From assembly GCA_028280485.1 (NCBI GenBank), contig JANQLS010000090.1, positions 1 to 64,000 on the forward strand: a DNA stretch of 64,000 nt. Direction: 5' to 3'. This document shows positions 21,027-31,954 of this stretch, piece after piece (position 1 is the first letter of the stretch; every line of letters begins with the position of its first letter). The notes beneath the pieces are model-generated. The model was given only the letters and a program-made list of their open reading frames with translations. It was not told the origin of the DNA and made no database searches. Source of the DNA: Planctomycetota bacterium. Lineage in GTDB: Bacteria > Planctomycetota > UBA8108 > JACQVS01. Made by a program: the position numbers and the translations under genes.

Positions 21027-22520
21027 ATGAGGAATGGAGTTCAAGCCATCATGAAATTTTTTAAACTCAGTCAATTAGCATTGCTGTTAACGTTAGCGCT
21101 TCCTGCGCTACTTGGTGCTCAAGAAACAACTGAAGCAGCCCCTGAAGCTGCGGCTCTTGATGATGTGGATATCTTGTGGACCTGTATTGCGGCATTTTTA
21201 GTGTTCTTTATGCAGGCAGGATTTGCTTTCGTAGAAGGTGGATTCACTCGCGCTAAAAACCTTTGCAACATCTTGATGAAGAACGTAATGGACTTATCCG
21301 TTGGGTCTATTGCATTCTTTGCTATTGGTTTTGGATTGATGTTCGGTTTAGGAAATGAGTTCATAGGAACAAGCAGTTTCTTCTTCGATCCAACCATAGA
21401 ATCCATCGAAGTGCCTGTCGCAGAAGGTTCCTCTGAAACAAAACTGGTAACAGCCGCAGAAGCTGCTGGAAAGTCAGAAGGATTTGGATGGGCTTTTATT
21501 CTGTTCCAGACGGTATTCGCGGCTACAGCAGCCACGATTGTGTCTGGGGCAATGGCCGAACGAACAAAGTTCGTTGCTTACCTATGCTATTCAGCTGCAA
21601 TCTGTATTATCGTGTACCCCATTTTCGGCCACTGGGCATGGGGAAGCTTGTTTTTCGGGACTGAAAGTTCAGCGGCAGGCTGGTTAGAAGGTATGGGTTT
21701 CGCTGATTTTGCAGGTTCTACTGTCGTTCACTCCGTTGGGGGATGGGCTGCATTAGCCGGAGCGATCGTAATCGGTCCTCGCCTCGGAAAATATGTCAAT
21801 GGTAAAGCTCGACCCATTCCCGGTCACAACATGGCCATGGGAGCCTTAGGTGTCTTGGTTCTTTGGTTAGGTTGGTTCGGCTTCAATGCTGGAAGTACAA
21901 CTGCGATTAAAGGTGGTGATTTTGCTTCGATCGCATTTGTAACGAATCTCGCCGCAGCGGCTGGAGCAGTTGGTGCAATGATCACTTCATGGACTCTCTT
22001 CAAGAAGCCTGATATCTCGATGACCTTGAATGGTGCTCTCGCCGGTTTAGTCTCAATTACCGCTGGCTGTAATGCTATTGGAGCTGGTTGGTCATTGTTG
22101 GTTGGATTTCTTGGAGGAATCACAGTTGTCCTTTCCGTTCTTTTCATTGAGAAGCTCAAAATCGATGATCCCGTTGGTGCTATTTCCGTGCACGGAGTTT
22201 GTGGAGCATGGGGAACTCTCGCAGTAGGTCTCTTCGCTAAGGAAGTCGGTCTCTTTACTGGTGGTAGTGCCGCTCAACTGGGTACCCAAGCTATTGGAGT
22301 ACTCGTCGCCATGGGTTGGACCCTCGCCGTCTCCTTCCCAATCTTCCTTACTATTAAATACACCGTCGGTCTCAGAGTATCTGAAGAAGAAGAGCGTATC
22401 GGACTCGACCTCGTCGAACACGGTATGGCTGCCTATCACCCTAATGAAATGGGTTTAACTTCAGGTGTTGAGAGCCAAGATCCTGGCGTCATGGGTCAAC
22501 CGGTTCCCGCTAACAACTAA
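21027..22520 (+). CDS. amtB: Ammonium transporter
   Basis: 497 aa multi-TM; FVEGGFTRAKN, HSVGGWAALAGAI, GWFGFNAGS, SVHGVCGAWGTLAVGLF. Confidence 0.95.
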   Translation: MRNGVQAIMKFFKLSQLALLLTLALPALLGAQETTEAAPEAAALDDVDILWTCIAAFLVFFMQAGFAFVEGGFTRAKNLCNILMKNVMDLSVGSIAFFAIGFGLMFGLGNEFIGTSSFFFDPTIESIEVPVAEGSSETKLVTAAEAAGKSEGFGWAFILFQTVFAATAATIVSGAMAERTKFVAYLCYSAAICIIVYPIFGHWAWGSLFFGTESSAAGWLEGMGFADFAGSTVVHSVGGWAALAGAIVIGPRLGKYVNGKARPIPGHNMAMGALGVLVLWLGWFGFNAGSTTAIKGGDFASIAFVTNLAAAAGAVGAMITSWTLFKKPDISMTLNGALAGLVSITAGCNAIGAGWSLLVGFLGGITVVLSVLFIEKLKIDDPVGAISVHGVCGAWGTLAVGLFAKEVGLFTGGSAAQLGTQAIGVLVAMGWTLAVSFPIFLTIKYTVGLRVSEEEERIGLDLVEHGMAAYHPNEMGLTSGVESQDPGVMGQPVPANN

Positions 22521-22537
22521 TAAGTAGTAATCCCATT

Positions 22538-22584
22538 AGTGAGCTTCGAAGTTACCTCCCTACCAAACTTCGAAGCTCACTTTT
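22538..22584 (+). terminator. Hairpin terminator after amtB
   Basis: AGTGAGCTTCGAAGTT ... AACTTCGAAGCTCACT followed by TTTT. Confidence 0.75.
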
Positions 22585-23234
22585 CATTCCTTCCTCTTTC
22601 ATTCTGAGCACTTACCGAAATCAAGCCTTGAGAAACGATCTAAGCTTAGACTGTTTCTTGTCTTACAGACCTCTTTTCTTGATGCGGGGCCCCCTTTTTA
22701 CATGTGTGGATGCGTGCTGATGAGGGGGCCCACTTTAAATCGAGATTAAGAAATCTTTACAAATATTGGGTCGAGCAAGGTATGTTGTTAGGCTTTCTAA
22801 CAGGGGCTTTAGGCGCTTATTGGATTCCCTAAGCCTTTTTGGTTTAAAGCTTAATGAGGTTTGGCTATAGGCCTGAACTGAGATTTCAGGAAGGTGGGGT
22901 TCGGTTAAGAGAGTGTTAAGGAGCCCATAAAAATAATCATAAAATCGTTAAGGCGCCATTTTCCAGTGCCGATAAGTGATCAGGAATCAAAAGTGCCCGT
23001 AATCTTTGTTCAAAGAGAACGAGATTTAGGCGCGAAGAGGTAAGCCTCTTCTGATTCTTGTGACTAAACAGGGAAAAGAGGTTTTAAGAACATGGGGTGA
23101 TTCGATTTTTCTAAATTGAATCTCGTCTTAAAACGCAAACGCTTCAGAACCTGGTCACCTGAAAAAGGTTTTCAGGATCCTCGAGAAGTTCTCGAGGGGG
23201 TTTATAAGAAGAGAGGCTCTTAGGATTTTCCTCT

Positions 23235-24605
23235 GTGAGAGGGGAAATGAGATCCTCATTTAGTCTGCATTCTTTCGGAGGAAGCATGCTTAGGATAGTG
23301 TCAACGACAAGGCGAAAGCTTCTATTGCAATCTTTCGCTCTAATCTTAGGGGCGGTTGTCGCTTGCCCGGGACTTTTTGCTGAAGATTCTGCTAAACAGC
23401 AAGAAACTTCACGAAATGGTTTAGATCTCAATGCCCTATCAAGCTTGGGATCATCACAAATGGGTGACCACCACGGTGGTGGAGGTCTTCTCAGCGGCTG
23501 GACAGTTGCCGGATTTATCGATACTGCATTTACATACAACTTCGATAATCCGCGCAGCAGAGAAAATAGGCTTAGAATTTTCGATACCCGTCATTCAAGC
23601 TTTGATCTTCATGCTGTGAGGATCGAACTTGCTAAAGGGGCTACCGCGGAAATGCCCGTTGGTGCAGAGTTCATTGTAACTGCAGGTCAAGACGCTGCAG
23701 GGATCCACTCCACTGGATTGAGCGATGGTGATATCGATATCACCTCCGCAAATATTCAGGTACTCATTCCTGGAGAAATCCCAGGAATTAGTGGTGGAAC
23801 CTTAAAGATTGGTAAATTTGAGACCACCATTGGTGGCGAGGTTATCAATAGTGCTGCTAACCCGAACTACTCGCGTTCAATCCTGTTCGGTAAAGCAATC
23901 CCATTCACCCATACCGGTATTCTTTTTAGTAATGAAGCTGCCGATGGTCTGGTTTCATACAATGCTGGTATTGTCAATGGTTGGGATAACACTGCTGACA
24001 ACAATAACAGTAAAAGCCTCATGGCTGGATTTGGTTTAGCTCCGTGTGAGGAGTTTAGCTTTGCATTGAATGGAATCATCGGTCCAGAAGAAGATGATGA
24101 TGAATCATCTTATAAAGCCGTATTAGATTTTACCGCAACCGCAAAAATTCCAGATGCTGGATTAGAAATCTCTTTAAACGCAGACATTGGAACTAATAGT
24201 GGTAACTCTACTATCGATCCCAATGGAGACACAGATTCTACCGCGATGACGGGAATGGGCGATGACTTCACCATTTTGTCATCTAAATGGTATGGCTTTG
24301 CTGCTATTGCGAATTTTAATTTAGCGACTCTGGGGACAGGTTGCCTGGATAACTGTTTCGTCGCTCTAAGAGGTGAAGTTTTCTGGGATCCAGATGGTAC
24401 CCAAGTCGGCTTGTCAACAGGCTCAGGGTTAGCTCAAAGGTATAGCGAAGTAACGCTAACTTTCGGCTGGAGACCTTACAGCAATCTTCTAACTCGTCTT
24501 GAGTTCCGACATGATGTTGCTGATGCTCAAGTCTTTGATGAAGGTAGTGGAAACATGTCCAATCATCAAAACACTATCGCAGTAAATACTGTACTCAGCT
24601 TCTGA
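23235..24605 (+). CDS. Outer-membrane beta-barrel porin
   Basis: 456 aa; signal peptide, alternating beta-barrel strands, GTLKIGKFETTIGGEV, terminal aromatic (NTVLSF). Confidence 0.75.
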   Translation: MRGEMRSSFSLHSFGGSMLRIVSTTRRKLLLQSFALILGAVVACPGLFAEDSAKQQETSRNGLDLNALSSLGSSQMGDHHGGGGLLSGWTVAGFIDTAFTYNFDNPRSRENRLRIFDTRHSSFDLHAVRIELAKGATAEMPVGAEFIVTAGQDAAGIHSTGLSDGDIDITSANIQVLIPGEIPGISGGTLKIGKFETTIGGEVINSAANPNYSRSILFGKAIPFTHTGILFSNEAADGLVSYNAGIVNGWDNTADNNNSKSLMAGFGLAPCEEFSFALNGIIGPEEDDDESSYKAVLDFTATAKIPDAGLEISLNADIGTNSGNSTIDPNGDTDSTAMTGMGDDFTILSSKWYGFAAIANFNLATLGTGCLDNCFVALRGEVFWDPDGTQVGLSTGSGLAQRYSEVTLTFGWRPYSNLLTRLEFRHDVADAQVFDEGSGNMSNHQNTIAVNTVLSF

Positions 24606-24640
24606 TTTTTTAAAGAATCATTAACTGAACTTCGAAATCA

Positions 24641-24683
24641 AAACGCCCCACGAGAAGCTTTGCTTCGCGTGGGGCGTTTTTTT
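24641..24683 (+). terminator. Intrinsic terminator
   Basis: AACGCCCCACGAGAAGC-TTTGCTTCGCGTGGGGCG-TTTTTTT. Confidence 0.85.
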
Positions 24684-24898
24684 GTTGTCGGTGTTCAAAG
24701 TCATCGTCCCGCTCCGCGGGGCGATTTTTGCATTCACGAATAATAGTTAAACTCCAATATGATTTAAAAAGAGGTTCTGAGAGAGTTGTGAAATGACTAG
24801 CAACCGATGAGAGTATGAATATACTCGATCGAACCATTTTTGAATTTTCAGATAATTATCGTCGTGAGGGGCCGCCTCGCGGAGCGAGACGACTACTA

Positions 24899-26926
24899 TT
24901 AATTTTCAATAAAATCAAAGTAGCCGATACACATTTCGTTCCAAGTTTGATTTCCCCAGAAAACAGGCTTGGAATATTGTTTCTTCGTCAATGCAGGGTT
25001 GCTTGAAGAGTTGTTGAAAATGGCGGTGCAATAAAGCATCGCACCTTTGGGTGCAGTGACGGGTTTTTTAAAGACATAAGAGCCTTGCCAGCCAAAATCA
25101 TAGAGAGGCACATTTAAAAGAATTTGAGTCTTCTTTTGGGAGGCTAATTTTTCGAGATTCTTGAGGTCGGACTCTTGAGTGTATTGCTCTTTTAACTTCT
25201 TGTAGACTTCCTCGGGAAGCGTTCCTACATAAGAAAGCTTTTTCGTTCGTTGATCGAACTTCAATCTCGATAAGGATTGAGGAGGGAGCTTTGAATAATC
25301 GGGTTGGCTTGAGATATCCACTTCATGAGGGAGGAGGAGTTCGTACTTGAAGCCTTGTCCTCTTAGATGCATGTGAGGTAGTAAGCTGAGAAGTTGAGTT
25401 TCACGTCGAAATCGGTAGTTCGCATAAACCTTATGAGCTTCAGCATTCGGAGGAATGATCAGTCCGACTTGGTTCACCGCACTTTTCGTTTTGACGATGT
25501 TTGTTCTTGAAGGTTTGTCGGTAAATTTGAAGCCGACTTTGGAGCGATCTTTAGTTCGCTTGCCGTTCGTCGTGTAATGAATTTGAAGGATGAGTTCGGC
25601 GCCGGCCGGAAGTCTTTTTGCCGTTCCCTTGGGATAAATAGTTGGCTCGCTACCAGGTACCATGATCGCAAAGTAACCATGGGCTCCGCCGCGAGTTTCA
25701 CGTTGCCAGCCGCGAGGATTCTTGGGGTCGACCGCAAAAACTAAGATGTGATGCACGACGCTTCGATCGCCGGCTTTAACTTCGGATGCTTGGATCCATT
25801 TGTCTTCATTAAAGTTTGTTTTTATTCGAGCCCACTTGTAGTTCAGTGTTCCGGTTGCGGGAATATCGTTGGCATAATTCATTTCAAACACTGCGTCGGG
25901 AGTTCCAATTTGCCAGCCGGATGTGAATTTTTTAGGTTGGGGAGCATCTTTGGGATTCCCTCGAGGAGCTCCGGCTTCGATCCATTTCAAGATGATCGAT
26001 CGTTCTTCTTCAGTTAAGCTTCGATCGTTGGAAAAGTGATTCTTATGTTTGGGCGAGGCGTGCCATGGAGGCATTCTGCGATTCTCAACCACCTCTTCGA
26101 TCATGAATGCCCAGTTGTCGACATCATTGAAGGTAAGAAGCGAAAAGGGGGCAATTTCATTGGGACGATGGCAACTTTGGCATCGACTTTGAATGATCGG
26201 TTCGACGTCTCGGTGATAGGTAAGCTCAGTAGAAGCCTTTGTTACTTTCTTTTTAATGTGAATGGCACAGCCGATGGCAGGGGTCGTCTTTATAAGAACT
26301 GGGCGATTCATTAAGGCTGAATCTAAAGCGTCGATAAGGTAGTTTTTTTCGGGGCGATCTTTTCTTAATCCTACAGATCGTTTTCCTAATGAGTACTGAT
26401 CATCGACAGCACCACGGTAGAGCGTGTTTCCTTTTGGGTCTAAAACAAAAACTTCGGTTGTTCGGGTGACTTGAAGTTGTTGTGCCAGAGTTTGTTGGGC
26501 GTCTTTGAGAATGGGGAAGCTCAGTTTGAATTCGGATTTAAACTTTGAAAGTTTTTTGACCGAGTCTTGCGGGTTGGCATTGACCCCTAGGACAACGACT
26601 CCCTTTGCGGAATAGTTATGGTGAATCTTTTCTAAGCGCTGAGAGTAAAGTTCAGAGATAGGGCAGCCTAAACCATTGAAGGCGAGGACGATGGCTTTTT
26701 TATTCTTATAAGCAGATAAGTTAACTACCTTTCCTTCGGTGTCCTTCAATTTCAGTTTAACTTTTTTGGGGAGCTTGACTGCTTGAAGGAGGTCTTTTGC
26801 GTTCAGGGTAGTTCCAAGGAAGAGTTGGGAAATCAGAAGACCCAAAACCGAAAGGAAAAGGTGGCTTTGATTAAACTTTTGCATGATGAATTTGATGATG
26901 GGGTAAGTATTAGTGGTTCTTTTCAC
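24899..26926 (-). CDS. Redoxin-domain + c-type cytochrome (CQSCH) + copper type II monooxygenase-like protein
   Basis: 675 aa; AFNGLGCPISELYSQRL redoxin region, IIQSRCQSCHRPNEIAPFSL heme motif, MPPWH, LLPHMHLRGQGFKYE. Confidence 0.8.
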   Translation of the reverse strand: MKRTTNTYPIIKFIMQKFNQSHLFLSVLGLLISQLFLGTTLNAKDLLQAVKLPKKVKLKLKDTEGKVVNLSAYKNKKAIVLAFNGLGCPISELYSQRLEKIHHNYSAKGVVVLGVNANPQDSVKKLSKFKSEFKLSFPILKDAQQTLAQQLQVTRTTEVFVLDPKGNTLYRGAVDDQYSLGKRSVGLRKDRPEKNYLIDALDSALMNRPVLIKTTPAIGCAIHIKKKVTKASTELTYHRDVEPIIQSRCQSCHRPNEIAPFSLLTFNDVDNWAFMIEEVVENRRMPPWHASPKHKNHFSNDRSLTEEERSIILKWIEAGAPRGNPKDAPQPKKFTSGWQIGTPDAVFEMNYANDIPATGTLNYKWARIKTNFNEDKWIQASEVKAGDRSVVHHILVFAVDPKNPRGWQRETRGGAHGYFAIMVPGSEPTIYPKGTAKRLPAGAELILQIHYTTNGKRTKDRSKVGFKFTDKPSRTNIVKTKSAVNQVGLIIPPNAEAHKVYANYRFRRETQLLSLLPHMHLRGQGFKYELLLPHEVDISSQPDYSKLPPQSLSRLKFDQRTKKLSYVGTLPEEVYKKLKEQYTQESDLKNLEKLASQKKTQILLNVPLYDFGWQGSYVFKKPVTAPKGAMLYCTAIFNNSSSNPALTKKQYSKPVFWGNQTWNEMCIGYFDFIEN

Positions 26927-27048
26927 TCACTCTATCAAACCACTTGAAAACAGGCTCATCAACCGGTAGGTGGGAGTTGAAATGTAAGAGTTTGTCGGGC
27001 TGGAATGAGGTGACTGTATTTATAGTTTTGAAGTAAGTTCGCGCCCCG

Positions 27049-27194
27049 CAAGCCCGAAGCTTTAGCGAGGGATAACGAAGAGTGTGAAATTCCAGGTCGT
27101 TGTGGATTTGTGATCATCGTGGGATTTCTTTTTTAAGCTAATTTGCCGCCATTTATTTTCCGCTTTGCTGACCCTCGTTGACACTTCGGGCTTG
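27049..27194. repeat. AGCCCGAAGC...GCGAGGG family inverted repeat
   Basis: CAAGCCCGAAGCTTTAGCGAGGG (27049-27071) vs CCCTCGTTGACACTTCGGGCTTG (27172-27194), arms 23 nt with mismatched centre. Confidence 0.7.
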
Positions 27195-27290
27195 AATTAT
27201 GGAATTTTCCAATAAATCCAGGCCTCACTAGAAGGAAGTTAGCTAGGCTTTGGAGCTGGGAGCCCGATATTAATAATAGATAAGAGAGGG

Positions 27291-28031
27291 ATGCTTATCT
27301 TGATATTGGAGCTCCTCATGGCGCTTATTCGATCTATTTTGTTAGCTTTAATCGGACTGTCCGTTATCGGTTGTTCGACGGTGGAATTATCCCGTGCGGA
27401 TCGATTGTCGATTCAAACTGTCTATATTAAAAAAGACGTCTGGCTGGAAGAGTCAATTGAGTATGACGGAGGGACCTTAGAGGGATATGATCCTTTTCCT
27501 CTCCTTCTCTATTCGATGCCGATCACGCGAGAGCTATTAATTCTTTATGCTTTGACTCCCCCTGGGATGTGGCAAGTGAGTCAGGCGTATGACGCGATGA
27601 GTGAGGCTTTTACTGAGAGGATGGAGAGGCGGGGAATCTTTGTTGGGGAAATCGCCCGAGACCGGATGCTCAACCGGATGAAAAAATTAAAAGTCTTTCC
27701 GGTGGTCGAGCTTCAGCCGGCAGGGTTTCAGCAGGGGCACTTAGATCGGGGCGAAGCGTTCTTAGACTTGAAGGTGCGAGCGGGAATTGACGCGCCTCGC
27801 TGGACTTTGACCCCGGGGGTTCGACCTTGGGTTGAGGTAGAGGGGACGTTGACCGACCATGAAGGTCGGGTGTTGTGGAGACAGTCGGGGGAAGTTTCGA
27901 TTTACGACTCTTCTGTTCCGACCTACGAGGGTCAAAAGCTCTTCGACCAGCCCAGTTTGTTCAAAGATGCCATCTACATCTCTATACCCATGGCTATAAA
28001 AGAGTTAATTCAAAAATTTAAAAAGACTTAG
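27291..28031 (+). CDS. Putative lipoprotein
   Basis: 246 aa; LIGLSVIGCSTVELS lipobox. Confidence 0.6.
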   Translation: MLILILELLMALIRSILLALIGLSVIGCSTVELSRADRLSIQTVYIKKDVWLEESIEYDGGTLEGYDPFPLLLYSMPITRELLILYALTPPGMWQVSQAYDAMSEAFTERMERRGIFVGEIARDRMLNRMKKLKVFPVVELQPAGFQQGHLDRGEAFLDLKVRAGIDAPRWTLTPGVRPWVEVEGTLTDHEGRVLWRQSGEVSIYDSSVPTYEGQKLFDQPSLFKDAIYISIPMAIKELIQKFKKT

Positions 28032-28069
28032 GGCACAATCCACTGAACCCAGGGTATGCCCATCCCCGT

Positions 28070-28501
28070 TACCAGGTAATCCCTTTCTTTCTCGCTACCT
28101 GGTAACGTGAATGGGGTGAATTTGTCCTCTTTTCACTCATTTCTACCACTCCCTCAAAACTCAATATTAATTAACTCGTAGGGTCAAAATTCACACCTCT
28201 GATCCCTACCAGGTAGCCTTGCTGGATTAGTTCTGCTACCTGGTAAGGGGAACTGTTTTGTTTTGAGGCATCTCGGTGTGGTTTAAATCTCATAATTTAT
28301 TTAGTCAACGGGGCATAGGATTAAGGTCTCCAGTCGTCAGCTCCTCGCAGGAAATCTTCTCCAAGAGGTCCAAATCTCTACCAACCGGATTCTATTTACG
28401 AGCCCACTACTCCGGTACCTGGTACCGGAAAATGTCGCCCGCCCCGCCCGGCCGAGTACCGGAATATTGCCAATAAATTGAAGATGGAGTCTTACCTGGT
28501 A
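28070..28501. repeat. Cluster of six TACC-W-GGTA palindromes
   Basis: Exact copies at 28070, 28096, 28207, 28237, 28416 (19-bp palindrome TCCGGTACCTGGTACCGGA, 28411-28429) and 28493. Confidence 0.9.
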
Positions 28502-29049
28502 AGGGTAGATAGGGGAGGTGTTGCTTTGTTTTGATACAGTTTTTATTTGAACTGGGATTGAGCTTAAAATAATTCTTAAACCCTGGGTTGGGATTTGAGC
28601 CAGAAGTTCTTAATCACCGATTATGCCATAAGATATTATATAAAAATGTATTAAGTTGATTTCGGGTGGCGAGATGGAGGGGGGGATATGAACCCTGGGT
28701 GGGATTTTGGGGAGAATGTTGCACTTGAGTTGTTGCAATCAATCATTTGTTCGGGTATACAAACAAGTGATTGGCGCTTTGAACTGGTGCTAGCTGTCTG
28801 GTCCCCTTGTTGGTCGAGGCTTCCCGCAGTAAATGGCACAGAAATAGCACCGTTCAGAATCGATCACGTAAATCGAGTCAATTCAATCAGATCCAATGGG
28901 ATGAGGTCCTTTTGAGAACGGCCTTAGGCCTGGGTTCACTCCCGCTTTGAATCTGGTGAATGAATGAAACTTTAAAGGACAATCAGCCCTTTCTACATTA
29001 AGAACGGCTCCTGACCGTCCCGCTAATAAATAACGACAGAGGAAATCCC

Positions 29050-29394
29050 ATGTGGAATGAAAATGCTGCCAAACGGGTGGCGTCTTCTGAGACAGCGCCT
29101 TCTCAAGGCAGAGAAGAAAACCGACGCATCGAAGTGAACCGTGTTTTTGAAGAAGATGGTTCTTCTTACGTTCTTCTTCAGGATATGAGCTTCGGGCCGG
29201 GAGTCGGTTGGTACCCCCAAAAAACAATTCGACTCGATGGTGAACAGGTTGAAGCGTTATTAAAAAAATTGTGCTGTGAGCATAAGTCGAATAAGGCCCA
29301 AAAAGAAGATTTGGTTCGCCCTGAGAATTGGACTCAAACCGAATCCAGGTCTACAGCTCAAGTCATCAACTTTCCCGCGAATAAGCTAGATTAA
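29050..29394 (+). CDS. Hypothetical small protein
   Basis: 114 aa ORF followed by an intrinsic terminator. Confidence 0.5.
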   Translation: MWNENAAKRVASSETAPSQGREENRRIEVNRVFEEDGSSYVLLQDMSFGPGVGWYPQKTIRLDGEQVEALLKKLCCEHKSNKAQKEDLVRPENWTQTESRSTAQVINFPANKLD

Positions 29395-29427
29395 TTCCTC
29401 TCACCTTTCGGTGAGTTTAAAAAAAAG

Positions 29428-29472
29428 AAAACCCATTAAGGCAAAATCAAATAAGCCTTAATGGGTTTTTTT
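29428..29472. terminator. Intrinsic (bidirectional) terminator
   Basis: AAAACCCATTAAGGC ... GCCTTAATGGGTTTTTTT between convergent genes. Confidence 0.85.
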
Positions 29473-29531
29473 GTATCTATTTCAAAATCTGTGGGTGCTT
29501 TGATGAATTCCTGTTATTAAACAGAAACTAA

Positions 29532-29987
29532 TTAGCCTGCTTTTTGACCGGATTCAGCACCCGAAATTTCGATGTTACGCTGAGAGAGAAATTTCTCGAT
29601 TTCCCATACGTCTTCTTGTTCGGCCATGATTTGTTCTTCGATCATGAACTGAATGGGAGAAGCATCTTCAGCGGCAGCGTGGGCAGCGCGGTATGCAGCT
29701 AAGGCTTCTTTTTCAGTTTCAAGGTCGACTTCTAACATCGTGGTGAGATCCGTAGCTTGACGAACACTGGCTACTTCAATCGTGGGTACTCCACCGATGT
29801 TCACAATCCAATCAGCGACTTTTTTAGCGTGATCTCGTGCTTCTTCACTGGCTTCAGTGAAAAAACCTTCGTAGACCTTTCGATCGGTACCTTGGATCAA
29901 AGCGCTGTGTTGGTTGTACTGAACGACAGCAGCGTATTCGATGCTCAATGCTTGATTGAGATGGTCGATAAGTTTTTGATTTGCCAT
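29532..29987 (-). CDS. Ferritin-like / bacterioferritin-family protein
   Basis: 151 aa; LNQALSIEYAAVVQYNQHS, EASEEARDHAKKVADWI, IMAEQEDVWEIEKFL. Confidence 0.85.
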   Translation of the reverse strand: MANQKLIDHLNQALSIEYAAVVQYNQHSALIQGTDRKVYEGFFTEASEEARDHAKKVADWIVNIGGVPTIEVASVRQATDLTTMLEVDLETEKEALAAYRAAHAAAEDASPIQFMIEEQIMAEQEDVWEIEKFLSQRNIEISGAESGQKAG

Positions 29988-30440
29988 GTATTTTCCTTAA
30001 CGAATTGACCTTAATTGGCCCAGCAATATCCAGCTGTATTTAATATCAGGCTGAGCATTCGGTTGTTTTTCATCTGAAACTCAGCTTATGAATTTTGGTT
30101 TTTTGTGAGAGCGTCAAATAATCTCTGAGCTACGAGCAGCTCAATTTGCTCTCTCTATATAGAATCCTAACATCCTCAAAAAATGCTGCAAGGCATTATG
30201 AATACAGAACTTTTGTCATATCTACTGACCATTTGTTCGGTATAGCGAACGGCCTTTTACCCACTAGCAAACTCAAAACTCTATCCTCTGGCGCCTTCTC
30301 GTTTTCTGTACTTTTTAAATTCGGGCACCAGTGTGGGTATCTTAAGCTTGTTTCCATGCGATCCGGCCTGATATAAAGAAATTAAGTATTTCCACTCGAA
30401 ATTCCCCCGTCAAATCAAGTTCTACCCATCAGGATGACAA

Positions 30441-31367
30441 ATGGATCGCAGAAACTTTATCAAAACATCTTCCGCCGGACTCATCACCGCAGCTACTGGT
30501 TCTACTCTTCTTAACGCAAATCCCATCAAAGAAGATTCTAAGAAAAAGCTATTCGATATCAGTTTGGCTCAATGGTCTTTCAACAAATCCCTCTTTGGTC
30601 GTGGGGGTCGAAAGAAAATGGATAACCTCGATTATGCCAAGGCTGCACGCAAGCTGGGAATCGGCGCTATCGAATACGTTAACCAGTTCTTTAAAGATAA
30701 AGCCCGCAATGAAAAGTACCTCGCCGAAATGAAAAAACGCGCGAAGGGTGAAGGGGTCAAAAGCCTCCTGATCATGGTTGATGGCGAAGGGCGTTTGGGT
30801 GATCCCGATAGTAAAAGAAGAGCACAAGCCGTTGAGAACCATCACCGTTGGGTCGTAGCTGCTTGGTACTTGGGTTGTCATTCGATTCGCGTCAATGCTG
30901 GAAGTAAGGGATCTTACGAAGAGCAGATGAAACTCGCCGCTGATGGCCTTCGAAGTCTAAGTGAATATGGTGATAAGTATGGAATCAATGTGATCGTTGA
31001 AAATCACGGCGGCTTATCCTCCAACGGAGCTTGGTTAGCTGGAGTCATGAAGCAAGTGAACCACCCTCGCTGTGGAACCTTGCCTGACTTTGGAAACTTC
31101 AGAATTGGTGGAAACGAATGGTACGATCGTTACAAGGGTGTCAAAGAACTCATGCCCTATGCTAAGGCTGTGAGCGCCAAGTCCCACGACTTCGATGACA
31201 AAGGTAACGAAACTAAAACCGATTATTTCAAAATGATGAAGATTGTTTTGGATGCTGGTTACAAAGGTTACGTTGGAATTGAGTATGAAGGCGGTCGCTT
31301 AAATGAAGTCGATGGCATCACGGCGACGAAGAAGCTCCTTGAACGCGTTCGAGATAAATTGAGTTAA
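30441..31367 (+). CDS. Tat-exported sugar phosphate isomerase/epimerase (TIM barrel)
   Basis: 308 aa; [46 protein letters not shown]. Confidence 0.85.
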   Translation: MDRRNFIKTSSAGLITAATGSTLLNANPIKEDSKKKLFDISLAQWSFNKSLFGRGGRKKMDNLDYAKAARKLGIGAIEYVNQFFKDKARNEKYLAEMKKRAKGEGVKSLLIMVDGEGRLGDPDSKRRAQAVENHHRWVVAAWYLGCHSIRVNAGSKGSYEEQMKLAADGLRSLSEYGDKYGINVIVENHGGLSSNGAWLAGVMKQVNHPRCGTLPDFGNFRIGGNEWYDRYKGVKELMPYAKAVSAKSHDFDDKGNETKTDYFKMMKIVLDAGYKGYVGIEYEGGRLNEVDGITATKKLLERVRDKLS

Positions 31368-31391
31368 GCTTTAATTTGAAATTGATTCATT

Positions 31392-31437
31392 AAAAAAAGC
31401 CCAAGCGAAAGGTGCGTCTTTCGCTTGGGCTTTTTTT
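31392..31437. terminator. Bidirectional intrinsic terminator
   Basis: AAAAAAAGCCCAAGCGAAAG-gtgcgt-CTTTCGCTTGGGCTTTTTTT between convergent genes. Confidence 0.95.
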
Positions 31438-31455
31438 ATGACGTGAAATGGAAAA

Positions 31456-31899
31456 CTAAACTTCTGATAGATCCACCGTACGGTATTTCAATTCCCACTC
31501 TTTCATCCATACCGCCGAATCGGGTTTAACGCGGTACAAAATGTATCGTTCATCTTCAGGTCCCTCTGAGAAGAAACCTCGCCAGAGCTTGGGGCTTAAA
31601 GTCGTTTCCATCAATCGCTCTTTCTCTTCGATCGATTCCACTAATTCTGCTTTTCCCTTAAGGCGAACTTGCCAGTGTTCGTTGTCGACAAAGCAAAGTT
31701 CAACGTTGGGGTTGTTTTCAATTTCTTCGATCTTGCTCGTGTCTTTGTGGCTCGGAACGAGTATTGAAAAATCGTCTTGGAGGAACGCGCAAACAGGTCG
31801 AACTCGAGGCGCAGTGCCATCTGCCGATACGGTTGCTAATTGACCGTACACACAACTTTTGATGATTCTCCGAACGGCTTCTAATGGTGTTTCGCTCAT
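31456..31899 (-). CDS. Pyridoxamine 5'-phosphate oxidase family protein
   Basis: 147 aa; YGQLATVSADGTAPRVRPV, NPNVELCFVDNEHWQVRLKGKAELV. Confidence 0.85.
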   Translation of the reverse strand: MSETPLEAVRRIIKSCVYGQLATVSADGTAPRVRPVCAFLQDDFSILVPSHKDTSKIEEIENNPNVELCFVDNEHWQVRLKGKAELVESIEEKERLMETTLSPKLWRGFFSEGPEDERYILYRVKPDSAVWMKEWELKYRTVDLSEV

Positions 31900-31954
31900 C
31901 TTAACTCTAAGAATTGGGCTAAAGTATATGTATGGGTTAATTAAACGAGGTAGC

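Noticed and set aside
25651-25659. TACCAGGTA in the redoxin/cytochrome gene
   Set aside because: Encodes VPGS in a conserved-looking MVPGSEP segment; chance coding occurrence.
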